Origin: Paraglomus occultum
Taxonomy: Eukaryota > Glomeromycota > Glomeromycetes > Paraglomerales > Paraglomeraceae
NCBI GenBank assembly: GCA_910592205.1
Contig: CAJVPJ010001297.1
Coordinates: forward strand, 1 to 10,710
Length of the DNA stretch: 10,710 nucleotides
Reading direction: 5' to 3'
In this document: piece by piece, positions 1-8,760 of the stretch
How positions within the stretch are numbered: position 1 is the stretch's first letter
Layout of the letters: each line of letters begins with the position of its first letter
Program-made: the position numbers and the translations under genes
Notes under the pieces: model-generated
What the model was told of the DNA's origin: nothing
Database searches by the model: none
What the model saw: the letters and a program-made list of their open reading frames with translations, nothing else

Positions 1-2114
1 TTGCAAGTGTGAAAGACTTCTGGTGCAACAAAGGGTAAAACGCCTTGAACGGTTAAATTTGACTTGTGTGAATTCACTGATTGTGATAGACCAAGATCGC
101 ATATTAATGATTTTGTCTTACTCATTATCATATTGTCATTATTATTATGCATAACAATGTTTCCACCATGAAGATCACAATGCACTAGTCCCCTAATATG
201 AATAGTACTCAGATAATCTGCTATATCCCTCAACTGCTCTAATTTCATTCTCCACGTCAACTTGTTAATATTTTGATCCAAATAAGACATAAGACTACCA
301 TTGTTAGCATATTGCATAACAATCAAGTAGTCTTTTATTTCAGGGTCTTGTGTGTATCCATAAACTTTAAGGAATGGAACATTAGTATCCAATGCACACT
401 TGGCATGATTTCTGAACTATTAAATAAAATAAATACGGCCTCAGATTAAATGTCGATTTAATTAATACTAATACTGCCAATTATTGCTTACCTCGGAGAT
501 AAATAATTCCGGTGCTGTGTCAAAACTCTTAAACCGTTTGAGTACAACAGTTTCCTCCATATCTTCTTCTTCTGAATACTTGCTATAATTGGCCGTATAA
601 ACTGTTCCATAACCTCCAGATCCGATCTCTTTGACTTCATTAAAGTCGCTATACCGCATGTACTTTACTAGTACACGTTCGTCAAGTCGTATAAACTTGT
701 CCAATATTGCATGTACGTCGCGGTAAAACACTAAATAGTATTCCCGAGTAGATGGTTCCTGAGCGATTCCAATTATCCAAATATTCTCGGGTGTTAACAT
801 CTCTGGGTATTCCTCGGATAGCTATAAAATACAATCATTACAACAATAAGTATTGACGTTAATCGTTTGCATGACTATGCACAAAACAATTCACCTGATA
901 AAAGTCAAATTGCTGAGCATTCTGTCCGCCAACTATTCGTTTGAGTGTCACGCTTGTCGATTTATCCGCTGTCGGCTCTAGCCAATCTGCTATATGTGTG
1001 CATCCATGACGTAACGATGCCATCTCTTGCACGTTTGTCAATAACGAATATTCTAGCCATTGTATATACGCATCATATTCATTCTCCATATTACTCCATG
1101 ATTCCATAATAAATGAATCCAATGACTTGGTGCCAGTAGTCCAATCTGGTAGTCTCAGTGCTCCACAATGACAACAGAATAGATTTATCTTGGGGCTTAT
1201 CTGCTTCGTACACGCCAGACATAATCCATGGTCATACGCTTCTTTTATTAGATAATACTTTTGGTTTTTTGTATCATATGTAAATCCGATGGTAACCCAA
1301 ATATCTGTGTTAAGAATATCTTGATGTTTATCGCATAACTAATGATATCATAATAATAAGTCAATAATTATATAGACTATTCAATAAACGTGACGCGCAT
1401 AAGTAAATAGTTTACCTCGGCATAATATGAATCATGTGTCTCATCTGTTATCTCAAGTGGAGTCAATCTAACTCGTTGAAAAGAAGTAGGTAGACACCAC
1501 AACCATACATTTCCATCTCTATCAACATAAATACAATCGAATGGAATCCATTCCAAATAGGCGTCATTTGGTGAGTTTGTTTGTAGTTGAGATTTCTTAA
1601 TAAAGTCATCGAGTTGGTGATTGTTGCTAGTCCACCCATCGGATAATTGTTTATAACCACAAATGCACCACACGGGACTACATCGGAGTATTCCACATGT
1701 GGAGCAGAAGCCATATCGAGAATAACAATGGTAAAAGCGTTCATGAGCAACCATGTAATAGCTGTTGTTATAGTTGGTGAGTCCAATAATGAGGTGGTTG
1801 CGAGTCTCAAGCCATGTGGAGTATCGCCTAAATTGATTATCATCATTGTTATTGTACTTGTGTGTTGGAAGTGAGTGTATTCTAGCAAACTCACTCACAA
1901 GTGTTGGTGTGCATTCTTCGCCACTTCCAAGTAATACCAGCGTTATTGTATGATAATAATTACGTTTGCGAATAGCGCAGTAGACGTTGTCAATTTGAGT
2001 CGGCTTTACGTTGGTGATTTCCTCGAAAGGAATCCATTCAAGTTTATCCTCATAACTGGATTGAACCAAATCGTCTATTGCTGGGTTATAAGCAGTTCGT
2101 GATGCCAACGACAT
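1..2114 (-). CDS. Protein kinase with three upstream degenerate N-lobe modules and zinc-ribbon linkers (partial at 3' end)
   Basis: Predicted intracellular protein kinase. I see four phase-0 exons: 1416-2114, 895-1338, 492-821 and 1-416 (open at the window edge), giving 629 codons so far. The ATG at 2114 is preceded in frame by a stop 15 bases upstream. The kinase domain proper starts near residue 440. It has a glycine loop GSGGYG (448-453), the beta-3 lysine K476 in VVLK, the helix-C glutamate E491, a catalytic loop HCDLHGGN (D572, N577), a DLG metal motif (598-600) and APE (622-624). All catalytic residues are therefore present, although HRD has become HCD (a non-RD kinase) and DFG has become DLG. 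Residues 13-420 are three diverged copies of the same N-lobe; two are followed by Cys-rich linkers. No signal peptide or membrane segment is evident. The missing part is the C-lobe beyond APE. The kinase call is firm; the role of the N-terminal modules and the substrate are unknown. Confidence 0.9.
417..491 (-). other. Intron 3 of the kinase gene (75 bp)
   Basis: On the minus strand it begins GTAAGC after ...LFISE and ends TTAATAG before FRNHA. It is phase 0. It falls right after the helix-C glutamate of the intact kinase domain, the same place as introns 1 and 2 in their modules. Confidence 0.88.
705..1122 (-). repeat. Kinase gene internal module C: degenerate N-lobe that keeps a beta-3 lysine, no zinc ribbon, split by intron 2
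   Basis: Residues 306-420. The order is LDSFIMES, a weak IQWLEYSLL linker, HIADWLEP, beta-3-like VTLKRI with a lysine (K366), helix-C remnant FDFYQ|LSEEY (bar = intron) and beta-4/5-like IIGIAQEPSTREYYLVF. The decayed kinase at 9611-10343 has a close match (HVADWL, VALKKI), which supports reading this module as a true kinase N-lobe. It lacks the Cys pairs seen after modules A and B. Confidence 0.7.
822..894 (-). other. Intron 2 of the kinase gene (73 bp)
   Basis: On the minus strand it begins GTGAAT after ...FDFYQ and ends TTATAG before LSEEY. It is phase 0. It sits just after the helix-C position of degenerate N-lobe C. Confidence 0.85.
1123..1613 (-). repeat. Kinase gene internal module B: degenerate N-lobe plus zinc-ribbon-like linker, split by intron 1
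   Basis: Residues 168-305. The order is LDDFIKKSQ, LEWIPFDCI, a beta-1/2 remnant DGNVWLW, a helix-C remnant SYYAE|LCDKH (the bar marks the intron), beta-4/5-like VTIGFTYDTKNQKYYLIKE, then C273-x2-C276 with C288/C289 and C291, then the DWTTGT linker. The coordinates include intron 1. Confidence 0.65.
1339..1415 (-). other. Intron 1 of the kinase gene (77 bp)
   Basis: On the minus strand it begins GTAAAC after ...SYYAE and ends ATTAG before LCDKH. It is phase 0, and the unspliced frame runs into a stop after 12 codons. It sits just after the helix-C position of degenerate N-lobe B. Confidence 0.85.
1614..2078 (-). repeat. Kinase gene internal module A: degenerate N-lobe plus zinc-ribbon-like linker
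   Basis: Residues 13-167. The order is: acidic linker IDDLVQSS; the family linker LEWIPFEEI; a glycine-loop/beta-2 remnant IDNVYCAIRKR; beta-3-like ITLVLLGS with no lysine; helix-C end TLVSE-FARIH with no intron; beta-4/5-like LIIGLTNYNNSYYMVAHE; then C137-x2-C140 and C150-x-C152, followed by a WTSNN linker. There is no glycine loop, so nucleotide binding in the usual way is unlikely. Confidence 0.65.
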
Positions 2115-4129
2115 AGTAACAGGTTGAATTTAAAAGAATTTTTTTTCAAGTCGAAACATATGTTTGTTCTTCAATATTTGTGTTACATCGCACATCCCGC
2201 AGGTACATTGTTTCACGCATATTAGTATTACCATTATAAATTTTGTTTGTCAAGTCGCTTCTTATTTACCTGTTACTGACGTCCATACATCTTCCCAGGG
2301 CAAGGGGCGTTTTATATTCTAATACTTTTATCTTTATATCGCAGCATAAGGCCATGGACATATTAGAATTGCGATAGAACTTCAACAATGACATGTATCT
2401 TACTTCGCTCTCTAAAAATTACAATTACGCATTATATAATTAATGCATTACATTTATTATGACTCAGAACGTTAAACAAAAAATGCGTATGTTCACTCAT
2501 CATAAAATTAACTAATAACAAATTAACAGTACGTCTTTACATTACAATTTGTGACATCATAATCAAAAGGAGATATTTATATGTTGCTTTACTTCCGATT
2601 CACAACCACACATTATGCACTTAACGAGTAGAAGTAAAGCCAATTAATTGGCATGTCACATTTATTTTTGCAAATTAATTTATAACATTAGGGCATACAA
2701 AAAGTAATTCAACATTGGACTACTTACGTGGTCGATTGTATTACGCGCACGATGCCACATTTTTCAAAAAAAAAAAGCAATTTTAAATAAGCCTTATCAC
2801 CGAGTTATATGCATTGATTATTTTTAATAGCTCATGAAATGGTTTATTTTTGCTAGTTTACTTATTGAACAATTTTTTGGAACACAAATATACTAGGACA
2901 AGTTTAGTCATAGTGGGTTATATTTGCAGCTCATCAGTTGTTATATTGGAAAGTACGGAATCAAATTATTTGTACACTATTCTATTGCAATGTCAATATT
3001 TTAATGACTTATTCAAATAGTCGAAAAACCGTATTTTAATACCTGCGCAAATAATTTGTGAAAGAAGCTATGCATGCAGGACAAAGAAGACCAAATTTGC
3101 CATAATAACTGTAATTAAATTTACTAGAGAACAAACTCTACCTTCTTCCCCGACTATGAAATTAAACAAGTTGCTAACAGCGTATTCTTTATATCTAATG
3201 ATTAATTTTTTCTATTTTAATGTAAAACATAATATGTAGTGTATTTGCCCCGTAGTTACCTTTTTTGTTTTACAAGCGTTATTACATTAAAAGCAATTAT
3301 AGTAAAAAAATTACTAGTTTTAGCACGTATATATAGATTAAAGCATGAGATAAGCGTTCAATTTTTACCAAGCACCTCAGGATCGAACTCCAAGGCGGTT
3401 TGATAATTTTCATTAATTTTTTACTGTCGTATTGCTTTTTCGATTTTGCGTTGACTTTTAATGTCTAATCTATTAGGGTTAAGGCTTGTTTACAATAAGG
3501 TAATAAGTGTCTGCAGGCTGTAGCTTACTATATTGCTATAGAAATTATACTCCAGACTATAGTCTCAAATTAAAATTAACCTTTCCATATCGAGCTATTT
3601 ACTAATACTTTTTTTGCAAATGTTCAACCAGACACAAGCAAATTTATTTATACGTTTATCGAATAGAATAAAAATGTTATATACAATAAATTAAATCCAC
3701 TGTTGATAACGTACGATATCGTTGACAGATAGTCGACACCGATTTTTATCTGGTAAACTATTTTACGCGTAAACAATGCAATAGTGTTGTGTTCATGATG
3801 CATTTGATCGTATGGTTTTTGTTGAATGGTTCGGGGCTACTCAGTGATATCTATTCAGTGATATTATTTGCTTTACATACAAGTACATGCACTATTGTAC
3901 GATTCGATGTAAAGAAATCAAATGCCGTATGCCGACTTTGATAAATTAAATTTGGTAGTATGGAGCAGTTTATACTGCTAACGTAAAAGGTATTTAACGG
4001 AAGAAAATGTGCAAGAAATCTTTGTACTCAACACCGAAATTATTTATTTCTGACGTAAGCAATTTTTGATAATATTAATCAAAATGGTATTTAATCTTTA
4101 TCTTTATTGGCATAATTTAAAAATTCAAC
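2115..4129. other. Long AT-rich intergenic stretch, no gene recognised
   Basis: Apart from the possible kinase promoter at the left end I see no coding frame of useful length, tRNA or rRNA. A 14-bp unit occurs twice in tandem near 3841-3868 (TCAGTGATAT plus four bases), and there are several short A or T runs. It is the left part of the space between the two divergent genes. Confidence 0.6.
2310..2316 (-). promoter_or_regulatory. Possible TATA box of the kinase gene
   Basis: The minus strand reads TATAAAA here, about 200 bp upstream of the kinase ATG. A weaker TTTATAAT lies closer, at 2233-2240 (about 120 bp upstream). Either could place transcription start; the sequence alone does not decide. 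Confidence 0.3.
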
Positions 4130-4132
4130 CTA

Positions 4133-4153
4133 CCGTATACTACCGTGAATAAG
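4133..4153 (+). repeat. Left terminal inverted repeat (core) of the MITE-like element
   Basis: This 21-bp core is the exact inverted match of 4397-4417. The left subterminal copy CCTATCGTGAATAAG follows 3 bp later, at 4156-4170. Confidence 0.75.
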
Positions 4154-4396
4154 TACCTATCGTGAATAAGATTACCTAGGTTAACCGCATGACGTACCCC
4201 CACCCATAGTTAATTACGTAAGTATACAGGCCATTTTGCAAACACAAATAATAGTACGCTTACTGTTATAAGCTACCCCCTCAACACTGTTGTGGATTAT
4301 ACTTTACGTAATGATTTGCCGATCATTTTAATAATGCCGATAAGAGTTGCCGATCCTATCGTGAATAAGCACCCCTCACTATGATAAGGGTGGGTG

Positions 4397-4417
4397 CTTA
4401 TTCACGGTAGTATACGG
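4397..4417 (-). repeat. Right terminal inverted repeat (core) of the MITE-like element
   Basis: Exact inverted match of 4133-4153. The nearby plus-strand copy CCTATCGTGAATAAG at 4355-4369 could pair with it as a local hairpin. Confidence 0.75.
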
Positions 4418-4420
4418 CAG

Positions 4421-5150
4421 ATATTGTAAACATTTTAAGTGCAATTATCGTCATTCTTGACCGCAATTAATACGAACATGTATTAGCTTTCTTATCCTAC
4501 ATTTTAGTTCCAGTATCAGTACATAATTCAGCAATTGACGAATTTCCTTAGAAAGTGAAGATAACGCTTAAGGCTGGATGGATTTGTTATTTACAAATAA
4601 TAATTTCCTCAACAGTTGATAAAACCGCGCCTGGCATGTCTAAATATTTAATGTTCCAAGAACATTATTATAATAAAGAACCAATAATAAACCAAACGGC
4701 ACACATACCATCATCATTTATCATAACAATACAAAACGTGTATTGATATACGCGACAGTGTATTCCTGTAACAATATAAGTCCACCAGTATTTCCCAAAC
4801 CAGTTTGAATCAATCCGTATTGTCATTCTTCGAAATTTTTTCAAAACTATTACAAACTGAAAGTATACGTGTAAGATCTCACAAACCCTCAGTGCTTACT
4901 TACGATTGTATTTGCATCGACCAGTAGAAGAAAGGCCATCGCTAACGTATTCATTCTTATGTCAGTTTGCTCGCATTTGGATTAAAATAAGGTTTATTAT
5001 ACTAAACTGGCTTGTGGCTTGTAAAGTCATACAAGAAGCATCATGTCATTACTTTGAAGATATTAAAGACAGTATCCATTATACGGAGCTGAACGACATA
5101 CAAAATTGGAATCGCAAAGACAGTCAGTTAAATTGACTAGTTGGTTAATA
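4421..5150. other. Intergenic stretch, no gene recognised
   Basis: Two short open frames on the plus strand (4555-4746 and 4906-5136) have no start context, no domain signature and no recognisable homology. I treat both as chance. Confidence 0.55.
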
Positions 5151-5153
5151 ATA

Positions 5154-5522
5154 ATTTATTGATGTGCAAATGATCAATTTCAACTGCAACTTAACGAAAA
5201 TTCGGTTTCTCAGTGCTCGTGATTTGATTAGATGATAGGTATTTAGCTTGACAATAAACAACTGTATTGAAAAAAATAACAGACGGTGAATGAATGTAGT
5301 CAGTATAATTATTTTCACTGTTTCATGACAAAAGTATATACTACGTAGCAATTCGATGAACGTTATAATTGATTACGCTTACTGATAAGAATTACTGATT
5401 TGCAAATGATTGATATTTTCTTTACTCAACTTAAACATTTAACTTGTGATAAACGCTAAATTGTATTTGAATTATATTTTGAATTAAAAGACAGATGTAA
5501 ATGAATGCAGTCATTATATTAT
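5154..5522. repeat. Diverged direct repeat, two copies
   Basis: Copy 1 spans about 5154-5313 and copy 2 about 5391-5522. The matching blocks keep the same order: GCAAATGAT near the left end; CAACTTAA-like; CTTG..ATAAAC; TTGAA; and CAGA..GTGAATGAATGTAGTCA against CAGA..GTAAATGAATGCAGTCA near the right end. There are indels between the copies. This may be an old tandem duplication or two copies of a decayed transposon. Confidence 0.4.
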
Positions 5523-5529
5523 AGTAATG

Positions 5530-5999
5530 AGAGTTGACATGCAATTATTAATTATATCGAGACGGGACATTGGTCGCTGACAAGAATGCGAAAAGTGTTT
5601 TATTTTATCACAAGTTTACGACCGAACAGCAAGAGAACAGCATCGTGATATATGGTAGTCGTTTTACGATAAAGGAGAAAAGGAAGGGGGGAAAGACGGT
5701 ACATTTATCTGTAAACTGCATCGAAGATTGACAAATGTTGTCCAATGATAGAGTAGCATGGGATTTAGAGTTGATTAAACTTATGTACCTCTAACAAGTA
5801 TAATATTTGTATTTGTGCACAATACGTTCCGCTAATCAAGTATACGATATTATCAAATAACAAATATTCTCGCAATATTGTTACACTATGAATACGTAGG
5901 CAACTGTATAATAACACCCAAACCACAAGCAATATTTCGTTTATGTTTCAATAGTTAACTTATTTATTCATATCGCACACACTTACTGTGTCGTAACAC
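5530..5999. other. Intergenic stretch upstream of the BTB gene, no gene recognised
   Basis: AT-rich sequence with no long open frame, RNA gene or convincing repeat. It includes a purine-rich block GGAGAAAAGGAAGGGGGGAA at 5672-5691 of unknown meaning. Confidence 0.5.
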
Positions 6000-6002
6000 G
6001 AA

Positions 6003-6012
6003 CTATATATAT
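6003..6012 (+). promoter_or_regulatory. Likely TATA box of the BTB-BACK-TLD gene
   Basis: CTATATATAT lies about 110 bp upstream of the ATG at 6119. The sequence downstream is free of ATG up to the start codon, so it could serve as a short 5' leader. Confidence 0.45.
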
Positions 6013-6118
6013 TTGTCGATTGTCACCATCCTAATTTCGATCGACTCCTTCAGACACATAATTAGCAATCTTCGCTTACAAGTCACTTGAACACACCTTT
6101 GAAACTCTTTAAGAAGTA

Positions 6119-7652
6119 ATGAACAACTTTATTGATTTGTCTTCGAGTCTCACAGTCGACTATGAGAAACTGTATGAAAGTGGTAGATATTCAGACATTT
6201 CAATCCATATTGGAAAGGAGTCAAATAGCAAAATTTTTTTCGCTCATACGGTAGTGCTATGTACAAGAAGTAAATTCATTGAGAACAACTTAACCGAGAA
6301 TACAGGGGCATCTGATGCAATTCAAAAGGCTGCCATAACCTTTGAATATGTGTCTCCTGATGTTTTCGAAATATTGCTCAGGTAAAATTCACGTCAGAGG
6401 CATGTGTATGTGCAAGTTGTATTACATTGTCAATATGAATGCTCATATGATTGATCACAGGTATATATACACTGGGCGAATGTCTTATGATTTATGCAAG
6501 AATGTAGGCTGGCTCAACCTTTTGGATGGAGCTAGCAAGTTTGAACTATTTGATCTCCTTACCGCGGTTGAAACTTATTTGATTGATGAGAAACATGAAT
6601 GGATTCAACAGAATATTCTCACTGTTCACAACCTTGCTGTATCCAATGCCACTTTGAACAGACTTCTGGCCTATTGTAATCGAATTATGGTCACCCACCC
6701 AGATGTTATCTTTAAATCAAATGATCTTGCGACTTTACCAAAAGAGACTTTGATCACTATTCTTAAGAGTGATGAACTAAGCATGGAAGAAGATGATATT
6801 TGGATGTCAGTTGTACAATGGGCCATTAAACAAGTACCTGAACTAGAACTTGGAATTGATTCTGATGATTGGTCATCTAATGACACTAATACAATTAAAG
6901 ATATCATTGCAGACTCTATCCCTCACATAAGATTTTTCAACATTCCCCTTAAAAAGGTTGTTCTGTATGAGGATTTAATACCAAAGAAGCTCCGTCGTGA
7001 TGTATTGAATTATCATGCTGACAAAGAATATAAACCAAAGGCTCCACAGTTACCCCCAAGAACAGGACAAGCATGCTTGCTACCACTGAAAGTGGGATAT
7101 GAACATGATATTGAGTCAATTATCATTAACAACAAACATGCAGAATGGATCTCATCAAAAATTGAAGAATCAACAAGGCGACTGCAGGAGAAACAAACAA
7201 CATCAATGAATCAGGATGATGTTTATAAGTTTACTCTACTTTATAGACGAAGCAGGGATGGTAATAATGTTGCAAAATTTAGGGAATTGTGTTCTGACAA
7301 AGGAGCCACAATTGCTGTTGGCAAAGTGTCAGGTACTGAAGAAATCCTTGGTGGCTACAACCCACTTTCATGGATTAACAACAACAATGGTTATGTGTCA
7401 ACTAGAGAAAGTTTTATATTTGCATTGGATAAAAAAATGGATAAAAATATAGTTAGTTTTGTCAACAAAAATTCATTTGCCATTTATGATCATCAATCAC
7501 ATTTCCCCATCTTTGGGAGTGGCTTTGATTTATATTTTGGTGAGTATAACAGTCCTTATGCAAGACAATCATCTTATAAACATGCAATTAGATCTTCATC
7601 TGGTACCTTTGAATGGGCCGATTGGGAGGTGTTTTTAGTTTCGAAACTTTAA
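6119..7652 (+). CDS. BTB/POZ-BACK-TLD domain protein, complete
   Basis: Two exons, 6119-6381 and 6461-7652, encode 484 residues and end in TAA. The BTB domain (about 13-118) is a dimerisation and adaptor fold, in many proteins a Cullin-3 substrate adaptor. It is marked by YSDISIHIG, the FFAHTVVL block and ILLRYIYTG. A BACK domain follows (about 125-245, including IWMSVVQWAIK). The TLD domain (about 300-484) is marked by ILGGYNPLSW (384-393), ESFIFAL, FGSGFDLYF and a terminal WEVFLV. The split codon R88 restores ILLRYIY across the intron, which confirms the splice model. This architecture is common and expanded in arbuscular-mycorrhizal fungi, where its role is unknown. TLD proteins elsewhere act in oxidative-stress protection or V-ATPase regulation; applying that here is inference. 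No signal peptide or membrane segment is seen. Confidence 0.94.
6382..6460 (+). other. Intron of the BTB-BACK-TLD gene (79 bp)
   Basis: Begins GTAAAATT and ends TGATCACAG. It interrupts codon 88 after its second base. Without splicing the frame stops at once (AGG TAA). The spliced product restores the BTB core ILLRYIYTG. Confidence 0.92.
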
Positions 7653-7733
7653 CTATCATTTTAGGAGGGTTTATGTTAAACTGTATAATTGTGATATGAT
7701 GATACAGTGGTATAGATAGGTTTTGTTTGGGAT

Positions 7734-7739
7734 AATAAA
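7734..7739 (+). terminator. Polyadenylation signal AATAAA of the BTB gene
   Basis: A canonical AATAAA lies 82 bases after the stop codon at 7652, a normal distance for a fungal 3' UTR. Confidence 0.55.
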
Positions 7740-7740
7740 T

Positions 7741-8523
7741 GTTCATAAGTTAATATTACTAGTTGATGTCAATTTGGTTTGGACGAATTTTTACAAATCG
7801 CATTTCTTTAAGCTTCATTTTTTTTGTAAATGTTTGTAATAGCGCATAGTAATGACCAATTACGATTGCCGTAAAGGAGATAATTCAGGCAATTTCCCGA
7901 TCACTTGATAAGGTTGGTAATCATAAACACGTCTTCGTGCACGTTGTATTCCACTCGTTTTGTTTCAACTTCCTGTATATACGTTGGATTTTTTTCTGAA
8001 AGTAGTATTCAACCCTTAGCCAAACGTCATACACGAAATGATCTCAACGCGTAATTTAAGAGAAAAATTTCTCAACATTGAACAGTTAATTTAATTTGGT
8101 GTTACTTTTTATATGCATCAGTTGTTGAACGGACTAAGCTAAGGACAGAGTAAATTTATTAAAGTACCTTTTCAATGACCGAGGTTGATGGTTGGACTTT
8201 ACTTTAGACTCGCATACGATTTTTCTGCGTCAAATTTTATTGTAACGTAGTAATATTGTAAATTTCACATCAGTCGATTTACTTAAATGAGTTTTTCAGC
8301 GAATGGCATTGCTGTATATCATAGTAATAATTGACTCATAAAGCTTTTTTAGATAATCATGATTTTCACACTAATACACTCAATTCGAATGTTTATTTTT
8401 TTATGTAATCCCTTTTCCATCAGCAATAGTATTTTTAGTGGGAAAGTTGGCATTGATGATCAACAAACCAATATGCACAAGTTGTTGACAGCAGCCCAAC
8501 TTGACTTTATAACATATTCCTTT
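7741..8523. other. Intergenic stretch, no gene recognised
   Basis: AT-rich, with no useful open frame on either strand until the GC-rich island. No RNA gene or repeat was recognised. Confidence 0.55.
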
Positions 8524-8760
8524 ATCGATGGTAAGCGAGGAGTTTTAGCTTCCCAGACGCTAACCTATCTCCCGTTCGCCAATGTCAGGCGTCCTCCCTC
8601 TTTATCGAGGGGGTCAGACGATTTCTACCCGTACGGCGCTACGGGATTTTTCGTCTGGCCGTTTTCCCCACACGGAGCCGCTTGCATGCACATGTGCAAA
8701 ACAACTCGTAGTTTTAAACACCTCGCTGGCAAAGCGATTTATTCTACGTTTAAATTACAG
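8524..8760. other. GC-rich island with consecutive hairpins; possible structured RNA, repeat or transferred fragment
   Basis: The block is clearly richer in G and C than all DNA around it. It contains neighbouring inverted repeats: CGCC 8577-8580 with GGCG 8588-8591; CTCCCTC 8594-8600 with GAGGGGG 8607-8613; CAGACGA 8615-8621 with TCGTCTG 8651-8657, enclosing CCCGTA 8628-8633 with TACGGG 8640-8645; and CCGT 8659-8662 with ACGG 8672-8675. Downstream is the 12-bp palindrome TGCACATGTGCA (8687-8698). A plus-strand frame is open from 8359 to 8811 (150 codons) and a second frame is open at 8582-8779, but I recognise no protein family, and the hairpins argue as much for RNA or repeat DNA. I found no convincing polymerase III A and B boxes. 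Confidence 0.4.

Larger units (their letters stand above)
4130..4420. mobile_element. MITE-like element with 28-bp terminal inverted repeats
   Basis: A 291-bp element without coding capacity. Bases 4130-4157 and the reverse complement of 4393-4420 match at 26 of 28 positions; the core reads CCGTATACTACCGTGAATAAG across 4133-4153. The motif GTGAATAAG occurs four times: plus strand at 4145, 4162 and 4361, minus strand at 4397-4405. The last two form a perfect 14-bp hairpin stem (4361-4374 with 4392-4405). TGCCGAT occurs three times inside (4317, 4335, 4348). I found no clear target-site duplication. A TA duplication is possible only if the right copy mutated to CA, so the superfamily is left open. 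Confidence 0.72.

Noticed and set aside
1463-1894. Minus-strand open frame overlapping kinase exon 1, and the plus-strand frame at 1647-1874
   Set aside because: Both are shadows of the kinase exon, whose protein shows clear family motifs in the other frame.
3841-3868. Two tandem copies of a 14-bp unit
   Set aside because: Too short and only two copies; not a CRISPR array or a significant satellite.
4555-5351. Short frames at 4555-4746, 4906-5136 and 5145-5351
   Set aside because: No domain, start context or composition that differs from chance open frames in AT-rich DNA.
6342-6460. Upstream extension of the BTB exon 2 frame starting at an internal ATG
   Set aside because: It reads through the intron. 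Splicing 6381 to 6461 restores ILLRYIYTG, while the extension gives sequence with no BTB similarity.
6671-7452. Open frames at 6671-6907 (minus) and 7216-7452 (plus)
   Set aside because: Shadows of the BTB-BACK-TLD exon 2; they contain no family motif.
8530-8580. Slight resemblance of the minus strand (GGAAGCTAA, GGGAGA) to 5S rRNA
   Set aside because: The blocks are in the wrong order and the rest of a 5S gene is absent.
8687-8698. 12-bp palindrome TGCACATGTGCA as a transcription-factor site
   Set aside because: A single occurrence with no nearby gene start; it is kept only as part of the GC-rich island.
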